Below, piece after piece: positions 38,260-48,200 of a stretch of 64,000 bases of DNA (position 1 is the stretch's first letter; each line of letters begins with the position of its first letter). Made by a program: the position numbers and the translations under genes. The stretch covers positions 1,426,001 through 1,490,000 of the forward strand of contig JBLDXI010000074.1 of the NCBI GenBank assembly GCA_047495785.1, in the 5' to 3' direction. The notes beneath the pieces were generated by a model. That model saw only the letters and a program-made list of their open reading frames with translations, was not told where the DNA came from and made no database searches. Source of the stretch: Lepidodermella squamata. Taxonomy: Eukaryota; Gastrotricha.

Positions 38260-38325
38260 ACTAACCCCAACCCCAACCCCGAAACTAACCCTAATCCTGA
38301 CCATAACCCTAACCCGGAAAACCCC
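38260..38325. repeat. Degenerate telomere-like C-rich tract
   Basis: Succession of ctaacccc, ccaacccc, aaccctaa and ataaccct units, close to CCCTAA (TTAGGG on the other strand) but imperfect. Confidence 0.6.
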
Positions 38326-39014
38326 GAAATTTCGTGTAATAGCAAAGATCAATTTAAAAATTATGTACAAATAGTTGAAATATACCACATAATTATGTAC
38401 AGATAGGCACTTCGTTATTTTTAATTGTCACTTTTATCATTGCGAAGCGGAAAGGTTAGGAACGTACCACTCCATCAGCTCAAACATTAAGGGGCTTAAT
38501 TCCTTTCGCCTTTTTGATAATGCTAAAAGGGATATCAATAACCATAGAGCTCTATCATAGAGAGGTTCATAATTTCTTTCGCGGTTTTATAATTTCTATT
38601 CGAACAGATGATTTCATTAATTTCAACACCAATGAAGCTGAAGCCCCAAACCCCAAACTTCATCAAGGTTTCTGATAAACATTATCGAGCTATGGGCAAC
38701 CCTGGAATTTGTCAATTCATTCGCTCGGTAGAACTGTCTCCGAGCTGTTTGCTCTTTTTAATACCATAGTATCGATTGATGGGTTTGACCTGCTTACGAA
38801 AACCGGAACTGGTACCATTTATGTCGTTACTCTGTAGAAATACTGAAGATAATAGCGAGGGTGGGAGGGCAGTTTTTGCAATGGTTCAAGTCCGTCACCG
38901 GATGATGTCGATTTCGTGGCGGTATCGGTATAATGATATTGATGCTATACAAGGTTATTTCCTGTGCCCCCCACACACACACATGCACACACAGGCATCT
39001 GTGGCCGATATTCG

Positions 39015-39051
39015 ATGATAATGATAATGATTATGATGATGATGATGATGA
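39015..39051. repeat. GAT/AAT trinucleotide repeat
   Basis: gat and aat triplets, ending in five gat units. Confidence 0.8.
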
Positions 39052-39164
39052 CAATTCTCAGCGTCGCGCGTATTGAAAAAATGGCGCCGGCGCCGTAGCA
39101 CTGACTGCTGATCTCATCAACCGCCGATGCTACACAGATAGATAGAAGAGATACAATACATGGC

Positions 39165-39194
39165 GATAATAATAATAATAATAATAATGATAAT
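39165..39194. repeat. (ATA)n trinucleotide repeat
   Basis: Nine or so uninterrupted ata/aat units. Confidence 0.85.
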
Positions 39195-40699
39195 AGATTT
39201 TGCTGGCCATTTTTGTGTCTGCGGCTAGTGGTGTAATCGCATCGCGCAATTTGCTGCGCTGTGGCACGCGGCTGCACTGCTTCTGCTGCTTCTGCTGCTG
39301 CTGCGACTACGCATTATTTCACGGCCTGCAAATCAGCAGCGAGTGCCGAAAAGAATACTTTTACATGAGCGAGGCACAAGTCAACACGCACAACAATAGA
39401 CTTCCGTTGCCGTGTCAATTTTGTATTACGCAGCGCGGACGAACGCGAAAAAACCAAGAACTAACTACACTACTACTGCGCTGCTGCTCGCCTTATTCAT
39501 CATCGTACGTCCGTCCCAACTGCTATGGCGACGTTGTAGTAATCAATTTTTTATTATTTATTTTTCTCCTCTTATTACCAATAATTTTTTGACTTGTCTT
39601 TTATTATTTAAGGTATCGCGTGCGCGCGCGCGCATCTGGGGTCAATCGATTGATTGCGATTTTTCGCGCGCGCTTGCTTTATTATTATTTTTTCACTCAC
39701 TCAACTTATTAGTAGTGCGCGCAATTTTGAAAATTTGTCCTCCTCCTGCTGCTGCTAACGCTGCTGCTATCTCGCGCTTTTATTATTATCGATGAGACGA
39801 TTCCAGTTCTTCTGTAGGTACACCGCTCTCGCCCGCTCCATTTCGTCTTCATAAAATAGTAATACAACAACAGCGACTGCACAAGTGCCGCAGCTCGAGC
39901 ACTTAGATTGACTTTGGCGGTGGCAAATTTGCTCCGATTGAGATAGACTATTTCCGGGAAGGTGTCTCTTTTTTCAAAAATTTCATAAAAATCGAAATCT
40001 CTCGAAATATTATTTCGAATGACAGAATCTAGGACAAATATGGTGAATGGGCTTGAACACCTTCGACCAAGTCCAATCGAACAATTTCAGAAGGGTTAAA
40101 GGTTTATTTTTTAGTTTAAAAACTAAGCAAACGAAGCCTTTGGTTTTCTATTCTCTCCATCACAATGCAAATTCAAGGTCAAACATTTTCGAATTTTCCA
40201 CTGGGCTCATTTCCAGTCTTGTCGCATATGTAACAGTCCTTCGTGCATTTTCTTTAGGGTTTATTTTTCATTTTTATCATTTTTTCAAATTTTTTACTTT
40301 ATTCCTGAATATTATTTTCTTTTTTTAACAATTAAAGTCCCAGACTTGGTCCCACTTTCCACCAAGTCCCAGATGAAATTCTTGCCAAATCTCAGTAAGC
40401 AATACCGTAACTTAATTATGAAATTTTGCATAAAAATCCTCGGTGCTAAAAATATTAATTCAATTGTCTAAAAATAGGCTCATTAACAGTCATTAATTAA
40501 CAGCGAGGCAGTCAGGTGACAGTGCCGCGCGGTGACTTTCGCAACCGTGACGTTATCGTATCGTATACCGGCGTGCCGTTGTGTAGCTGTGCCGTGATAT
40601 GCCGCCGCCGGTCGTCGCCGCGCGGTAGATGCGGCCCGCCGGCGGTCACGTGATGCGCCATCGCAAGAAACGCGCCGCCGCATAACCCGCCGCGCCGCT

Positions 40700-43600
40700 A
40701 TGACGCGCCGTGCCACCGCGCCGCGCCCCACGCCGTCCGCCTCGTCGCCCGACGACGACGCGCCGTCGTGGCTCGAGTACCAGGAGCTGGGCGCCGTCGA
40801 CGACACGGAGGTGCTGATGGCGGGCGTGGTCGACGACACGAAGCACACCGGCGGCGCTGGTGGTGGGTTCCTCGACGACGACAAGTGGCTCACCGTCAAC
40901 GGCTACGTGCGCCAGTTCACCATCGGCCCGAGCATTTCGGCCGGCTACTCGGCGACCCGCCTCACCACGCGCCGCGTCGTCACGGCCGCCAAGCCCGCGC
41001 TCACCAAGGTCACCAGACCTATGATGATGGCGCCGTCGTCGACTTCGACAACTTCGACCACGGCGATGCCGTTGCCTAGCAACCGCCAGACGCTGTTCGA
41101 GACGGCGACGAACCGCGACTCGCTGTTCTACTACCCGGAGATCGAGTTCGAGTCGTCCGCGTCCGGCGTTGATTTCTCGCTGTTCGGCTCCAGCGGCGGC
41201 TTCCTCACTACAACGTCCAACTCGACCCTGCCCATGGGCTTGCCTTTCGTCGACGAGCCGCTCATTGCGAGCTTGGACGACACGTGTCAACTGGGGCCGG
41301 GCGAGTGGCTGGTTGTCGCCGTTATGGTCCTGCTTACCGTATCGACGATTTGCATGAACGTCATTGTCATCATTCTCTTCCTTAGCAACAAGTTAGTTTT
41401 CATTTGCCACCTCATTCGGTCAAAGGTCAAAACTTTCGAATTTCATGGCGGTTCCGATGCCAAGTTGGAGCCCAAGCATAGCTCTATCGAATGTGAATAT
41501 TCGATACTTAGCCACCGATGGTACCTTTATTTGACCTGTGTTTCATGATTTGAGTCTTATAGCTTTCAATTCCCCCAATCGAACCTACTGAGAGATCTTC
41601 CAATTGGGCTTACCGAAAAAGTAAATAGTAAATGAATCGGTAATTGTTGGTATTCTAATTGATTTTTCGGATTTTCTCCATTCCCGGATCAGCAGTCTCA
41701 TGACCTTTATGACCTCATGACATTTCTCCATCAGGGCACTAGATTCAACTATATTAGCTATTTCTAATCTTTTATTTAGGCACATCCGGTCTCTGGGTAA
41801 CATGTACTACATGAGTCTCGCCTTCGCCGACCTGCTCATCGGCTCGATAGCCATGCCGCTGTCGACGTACATGCACACGCACTGCGATTTGTGGCCGTTC
41901 TCGTCCGTCGCCTGTGACCTGTTCATCTGCTTCGACGTCCTCTCGTCCACCGCGTCCATCATGCACCTGTGCGTGATCGCCATCGATCGGTACAAAGTCA
42001 TCGACGACCCGCTCGGCTACGTTCGCCGCCTGTCGCGAAAACGCGTCTCTGCCACTATAGGCGGCATTTGGCTCACGGCTAGCGCCATATCATTCCCAGG
42101 TACTTTTACCTACATGTAATATGTAATACACTGCCATATAGGTGTTTTCGATAATCTAAGGATTCGTTGTTAATTTAAGGAGGGTGGTGGGTTTCGGGTA
42201 GTTGGGAATGGTTAGGAAAGGAATGGACTGTGATAGAAAAATGGTAGTTCGGGAGGATGCGAGCAAAGGAAGGGCTAGTTGAAGGTTATTGGATAAGAAG
42301 AGAGAACAGGTTTTGAGCTGAGAAAGAGGGTACCGCTAATTGAGGAATGACGCCGGGTATTGAAGGGGCAGTGGAGAGGGAAAGGAAGGAGCAAGGAGGG
42401 GATGAAGGGGAATGACCATGGAAGGGAGGGGAAAGGAGGGGGAAATTGTTGATTGAAGGTTTCAAGACTTAGAAGTATTGGAATAAAATGAGGGAAGATC
42501 AAAAACCATAATATCACGTTCCAATTTGCCTATAGGTATCGCATGGTGGAAAGCTGCTGGAATGGCCGAGCATAGGACGGCTTTGATCGACATCGCCACT
42601 GGTGCGCCCTACCTCGAGTGCTACCTCGCCCACGAGCTGACTTACATATTCGTGTCGTCGGCCGTTTCTTTCTACATCCCACTGGTTGTCATGGCAACAG
42701 TCTACTACAAGATCTACCAAAAAGCAGTCGCACAATCTCGTTTCCTAATTGCCGGTTCGAAAAACGTGGCGGCTACTGAATTTCGGAGGCGAGCGGCATC
42801 TAGCGGGTCAAGTGATGCGGCTGCAGGTAAACTGGAGATTTCGAACATGTTCTCAGTTATTGTCGAAACCCCATATTTCATTATTAGCAAAACTCCGTAG
42901 GGTGATAAGCTTATCGAGCAGGAGGCCGGCTAAAGGTTACCATTGCCAAAAATTAACACTCTGAAATAATCCTTCATTCTCTTTCACAACCCAACTGAAA
43001 TACCCACAAATCACCATTTCCAACCCGCTGCAACGCCTCATCTATTCTCTTCTTTGGTATATTATTTCATCCTCTTCCTTTCTGTAGGACGATTAGCGCC
43101 TGGTCGCATCACCTTGCGCGCACACCGCGGAGGTCAAGCGAGCACGTGGAGGCTCAATTCGATACTAACCCGGGGTCTATCTGCCCCTCCAGTTCCGGCG
43201 CCCTCCGGTAAGTTGATACACAAAACTTCGTCCTCGACCTGCGGCAATGAGCCCTCCCGGTCGCCATCGATGCGGACCCGCGTTCAGCGAATCGTTTCGA
43301 CGGTTGGGACACCCGGGCGCCGCGGGTCCGTGTTTTCGTACCAGAAGCCGTTCGGCACCTTCCAGAAGCTGCGACTCTTGCTCAAGGAACACAAGGCAGC
43401 ACGCACGCTCGGCCTCATCATGGGCGTCTTCATCTTGTGCTGGCTGCCGTTTTTCGTGCTCAACATCCTGTCGGCGGTCATACCTAGCCGGTTGACAAAG
43501 GGTGACGCGTTCAAGGCACTCTTCAAAACGTTCACTTGGTTCGGCTACCTCAACTCAGGTATGTACTTAAATGATTAATCTATTGAATCTATTTAATTTT

Positions 43601-44471
43601 GTTCGTTCGTTCAGTGTTGAACCCCTTCCTTTACGGTGTGTCTAACCGAACTTTCCGGTCAATCTATATCAACTTCCTTACGTGCGGCCGTTACCGCAAG
43701 AAAACCGGTCGGAGGTCTGCAACGGCCAGTGTGAGTGGCCCTCGAAAGCACGCGAAACCTTTCCGAACTGCTTCTCTTGCCAAAATTGAACAAGACAACA
43801 TTGAAGCGACACTCCGAGACCCAAAACACCACCCCTCTTCCTACACCACCCTACAAGGCCAAGCTGCTAACTCAGGGGCAAGTCTGACGCTGGCTGGAGG
43901 CGTTGCTAACATAGCACCAGCTGTCAATGACATAATCTCCCGATCTCTGACCATCCAACTGCCGAAACGCGACATAGGCCACTTGTCTTGCTATTGCCAC
44001 TGCGCGGACTCGCCAAAGCAGAAACCCAAGGTCATCACGACAGTTGCTACAACTTCACCACCACTCGATTTGTCGTACCGCGGTCAAGGATCTCCGAAAC
44101 CATCGCCACGGCGAGAGAATCGCAGTTTGATTCGGCGGAAGGACTCGAATGGCGACGATGAGGTCTACGAACCTCCGGCTGTAGTTTTCTCGCTAGGAAG
44201 TTCCGCCCCACCGACCCCGCAGCGGAAACCAGTCGCCGAGCCATGCTGCAATTCTCGAGTCCACTCATCCTTAGCTATGGTTCCCTCGTCTGGTCAAAGC
44301 AGCCGTTTTTCGAGTGTTGGTTCCCGCCCTGGTACCAGAGGCTCCATTCCGATACCAGCACACGGTTTGGCGACCACCCTGACAGGGTCTTACGGTGATA
44401 CTGAGTTATCAGCTCAAGATTTGAGCACTAGGTCAGCAAAAACTAGCCAGCAAGATATTGCCACTCTGTAA
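40700..44471 (+). CDS. Dop1R2: Biogenic-amine GPCR, invertebrate dopamine receptor (Dop1R2/INDR-like)
   Basis: Seven-helix receptor at the plasma membrane. Exons 40700-41391, 41780-42099, 42536-42826, 43088-43558, 43615-44471; total 876 residues. TM1 '[19 protein letters not shown]'; TM2 '[15 protein letters not shown]'; TM3 with amine-binding Asp in '[18 protein letters not shown]' followed by DRY; TM4 '[18 protein letters not shown]'; TM5 '[14 protein letters not shown]' with Ser positions for catechol; TM6 '[19 protein letters not shown]'; TM7 '[16 protein letters not shown]' (NPxxY-type). 'SAISFPGIAWWKA' and 'LRAHRGGQ' in loop 3 resemble the insect Dop1R2 (DAMB) group, hence the subtype, which is less certain than the class. 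Odd points: about 200 residues before TM1 with an NST glycosylation site, and a 270-residue Ser/Pro-rich tail. The N-terminal exon is far more GC3-rich than the others. An octopamine-type receptor is the main alternative. Confidence 0.87.
41392..41779 (+). other. Dopamine receptor intron 1
   Basis: Donor gttagt, acceptor ttatttag, phase 2, interrupting the coding sequence just after TM1. No other feature seen. Confidence 0.8.
42100..42535 (+). other. Dopamine receptor intron 2 with a G-rich purine tract
   Basis: Donor gtactt, acceptor gcctatag. From about 42180 to 42450 the plus (RNA-sense) strand is almost all purine; 42395-42442 contains five runs of three or more G, enough for a G-quadruplex. 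Unlike the AT-rich introns elsewhere. Confidence 0.75.
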
Positions 44472-44535
44472 GCTGTGAGCTGTAAGCGGCCTTTAAATTT
44501 CATTGTTTTCTACTCGAATGCATTAACATTAAATG

Positions 44536-44541
44536 AATAAA
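44536..44541 (+). terminator. Polyadenylation signal of the dopamine receptor gene
   Basis: AATAAA 65 bases past the stop. Confidence 0.6.
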
Positions 44542-44831
44542 CAAGCTATAAGATGCTGAACGTTGTTTTTTGAGGTTTGAAGACTTAATCGTCCACAGTT
44601 ACTCGTCAAGCGGATTCAGAATGAGCTAATCATGAAAAATGAAAAGTGAAAAGCCTGCGATTCATCATGCTGGTTCCAGCTCTCAAGTGTGACTACATAA
44701 TATAATTCTCTGTAGTCTCAGCTATTATTTGTAAATGAAAGCATTTAGCGTCAAGACTTTCCGCACTGTTGAAAACAAAACAGCAAGCTGCGACTTATCA
44801 AATTTTGATTACAAGGACCGAACGTGATTAG

Positions 44832-45044
44832 CAGAATGTCATCGATTACTATAGCGATTTGACCGGATATGCGCCAACCCTGAATAAGGCTATCCTTCAA
44901 ATGGACTCAGGTGATTACGGCAAACTGTTATGTGCTATTCTCGAGGGAAATGAGGAAAGTGATATTATTGTTGTTTCCAGCACCACAAGAAACCTGATGT
45001 TGAAGAAACTGAAATCCCACCTGAATAAAACAAGAAGTTTTTGA
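44832..45044 (+). pseudogene. Annexin fourth-repeat C-terminal fragment (relic)
   Basis: In frame from 44832: 'NVIDYYSDLTG' then 'MDSGDYGKLLCAILEGN'. This lines up with the end of annexin repeat 4 in the downstream genes ('NIKAEYHKLTGKSL' and 'GDYRSALVSLINGN'). A TAG lies directly before 44832 in this frame, which could belong to an acceptor (gattag). The bases 44815-44835 in another frame read 'GPNVISR', like the 'LIRxIVSR' that should precede it, suggesting a frameshift. No other annexin exons lie between the receptor's poly(A) signal and here. Most likely a decayed, truncated third member of the tandem family, or a displaced duplicate of the last exon. Confidence 0.5.
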
Positions 45045-45290
45045 CATTGTGACACTGTGTGATCGATATAAATCGACCGGGCTGCATATGCGTAAAAGCA
45101 ATCGATTGATTGCTATTAGCGGTCTTCACGCCTATTGGTTTTTTTTGTTGACGCTGCTTAGCAGTAGGCTCATCGGCTATTCACATACGCTAGGTGCAAA
45201 TCGTTTTTCAGAGCTGTTTCTGTATCCTGGGATGAAACACTGCAGACATTGGGATGAATTGTCATACGTAACTTCTTAATTTCACCCAGC

Positions 45291-48200
45291 ATGCAGTATA
45301 TTACGCCGACGGACCTGTTCGCGACGAAGGTCGCTTATTTCTATCGGGAGGGCGATCAACGTTTCCAGCCGATTCGCATTGTCATGAAGAAGAAAGACTT
45401 CCTCAGCCTAGAATCGCTTGTCAAAGACCTTAATGAACGAATTTCACTTCGAAATGGCGTGCGGTCGATTTTCGAAGCGCCAGAAGGCCGGCATCGTATC
45501 ACTAGCCTCGATGAAATTCTCAACGAAGGCCATTACATTTGCTCGCAGAGTGAATCGAAAGCTCTACCGGTCAATATCGCTGCAATAAAGCCAGAAAAGT
45601 GGCAGGTCTACAATAACCAGGAGCCGAAGCCTACCCGTCGATTGAAAAATGACGATGGAATACGGCGCCATTCATCAGCCTCGAACAGCATGGATGTCGA
45701 TAGACAAATTCGACAGATTGAAGAGGAACTTTATGGCCCGAAGACAACAAGAGGTCATAGCAAATCACGAAATCGAGGATTGAAACGATTGTCCGCGAGA
45801 GAAAGGCAGCGTAATGAAATCGTGAGCCTCAAATTGGCCGATATCACAAAGGGACCTACGCGCAACGTATCCCTACCAACGATTACGAGGCATAAGAGGC
45901 CGTCCTTACTCATGCAAGGTGTCGACGTTGTTCCAGAGCCCAACAATAACCGAGTATCTTGGCCTCGAGAAGTTCCCTACCTCGCGTTAAACCACTCTTT
46001 AGAAAACTTACCTAGCCGAAATTTGAAATTTCAAAGTTACGCCGCTCAAGTAACGGATCCTCAACGCCAGGGCTTTCGACACTGGACGGTAAGAGTTGCG
46101 ACCGGCAACATGCCAGCTGGTTTCAGCACATCGACAGTTTTCATGTCAATCATCGGCCGAAGTGGCTCGACGCCGAAATTGGCCTTAGCCTCCGAGCAGG
46201 GGGTTTTCTACTCTGGCGCGACCGATATTTTCAAAGTGAGAGCACCTAATGTTGGGACTATCATGAAAATCCGGCTCGAAATTTCCTGTTCGGGTCAACA
46301 GCCGGATTGGTATTGCGAGAATGTTATTTTAGAGGACGATTATTCCATGGAGCGGTTTCCTTTTGTTTGCAAAAACTGGTTCAGTCGAACGATGGGCGAT
46401 CGATCGACATGGCGTGACATCCCAGCATTCGGCGACGAAACTTCAGCCAGAGGTCCGGCGGCTAACCACATCTTTTACGAAGTTACTGTCCATACCGGTG
46501 ATGTGTGGAATGCTGCGACCTCTGGCAAGGTCTATATCACGATATTGGGTGAAAAAGGCTCGTCAAAGACTTTGGAGTTGAATAACCCGAAGAACCATGA
46601 AAATGAGCCTTTTCGTAAGAGCCAAATCGACATTTTCCGAATTGAAAGCCCACCTCTAGGTGAGATCAAGCAATTGCGAGTTTCACACGTTCATGGCCAG
46701 GTAGACTGAAATTTTCTCGGCCTTAGTTTAGTAAACGTCTCTTGTCATTCTCAGGCAAGCGGCGCGCAGACTGGATGGTACCTGGATAGCATAGCTGTTC
46801 GTGAGAATGATCTTCACACCCAGTTCCACTTCCCTGCTTGGCGGTGGCTCAGTGAATTTGCTGATGATAGGCGAACTGCTGTTGAATTGAGGGCGGTTGA
46901 TAACTACAACTACACGTGCCTTCAAGATAGAACCATGGTAAAAATAGCTCAAGAGTTCATCTTTTTAAGCCAAAAAATTTCCTTGTTATCAGTGGCCGTT
47001 CGAACGATGGAAATTTCGGCACATAGGAGCCGAATTGATTTTCTATTCGGAGGTCTCAAAAAAGGCTTTACGCATTACATCTGGTGGCTACATTGACGCA
47101 AGGGGCGAGACTCCTGAACGATTAGGTTAGTTGATGCTCTATTTTATAGAGAAGTAACAGGCATTCAATACGTTTTCTTGCGATCAGATCACACGAGTAA
47201 GTTTCAATAATCTGTCTGTTATACTCTCCTCTTCTATCCTTAACTATCCTTTTAGCTGATTAGCCTATATATAGTAGCAAAGCCTATATTTTCGTTATTA
47301 ATGCAGGTATCTTCCAAGTTTATGACATTGAGGAGAACGAGAGCGAAGCTATCATATCGGTGGTTAATAAGAGCGATTCTCCGTCTTTCTTGGCCTTCAA
47401 CGAAAAGAAACAGATAATATCGAGGCCCAGTTTCGCAAAATTCTGCAAGCTTAGGTTGCATACGTTTTCTAATCGAACTATAGCTCTGGAATCATACAAC
47501 ACTCCCAAGTGAGACTCGCTTTATAGTAGCTCGACTGAGTTTACTTGTTACTTTTTCAATATCAAATCAGCAATTACATGTCCGTGGCTACAAATGGACA
47601 AATTTACTCTGAGAACCAAATGAAGTCACACCCTTCTTCGAATCAGCAATTTCACTGTTATGTAAAAGGCTGCTTTCGAGACAAGGGTGTTATCATGCTT
47701 TGGTAAGTTATCAACAAAAATCCGCTTGAATTTCCTAACATAAAAGTGTAGTACGTCTCGGATACAAGCCCTGTGCATAGATCGCGATCCTTCGCAGCTA
47801 ACTGCTCTTGGTGCTAGAAATAGGTAACCTTCGACGCGGCTAAGTTTCATCTTTCTTTAACTGTCATTTTGGCAGAGTATCCCATTTTCGAGTCCACAAA
47901 GTCCGCCCTAAAGTTCGCCTGTTTGAATCAATCATTTTCCCGGGCCACTTTCTTCGAGCGACGAAAAAATCTTGCGACTGCTTGGGAAAGGGCGATCGAA
48001 TGTGTGAATTCAAGCTGACACGGTTTCGAGATGAGAATTTCGTAGTCCTAGAGGCTCTTGGTGCAAAAGGCAATCTTGGGTTCACTGACAAAGGCGGTGT
48101 TACTCTTCACAATGCAGCGAAATCTGCCGCAACGCAAGCCTTATGCCGCTTGTATCCCGAAGCCATCGAGTGTGAGTTTGCTATAAAATTCAAGTATGTA

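Larger units (their letters stand above)
33990..40699. other. Turtle 3' UTR and intergenic region before the dopamine receptor
   Basis: After the turtle 3' UTR (to about 34450) there is no supportable gene. Contents: a pyrimidine tract with a tandem 12-mer (34500-34622), the inverted-repeat element 37318-37818, a telomere-like tract 38260-38325, and ATA/GAT repeats near 39015-39194. The GC-rich stretch 40500-40700 probably contains the receptor's promoter or 5' UTR. Confidence 0.6.

Noticed and set aside
38850-38905. tRNA-like D-arm (tagcgagggtgggagggc) and T-arm (ggttcaagtcc) motifs
   Set aside because: The two boxes are about 14 bases apart, leaving no room for an anticodon arm.
40646-41290. 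Minus-strand open frame opposite the receptor's first exon
   Set aside because: Same GC3 shadow effect; the plus strand encodes the receptor.
45049-45279. 76-codon open frame just before gene A
   Set aside because: Different frame from gene A, no homology, and it ends 12 bases before the ATG; treated as leader sequence.
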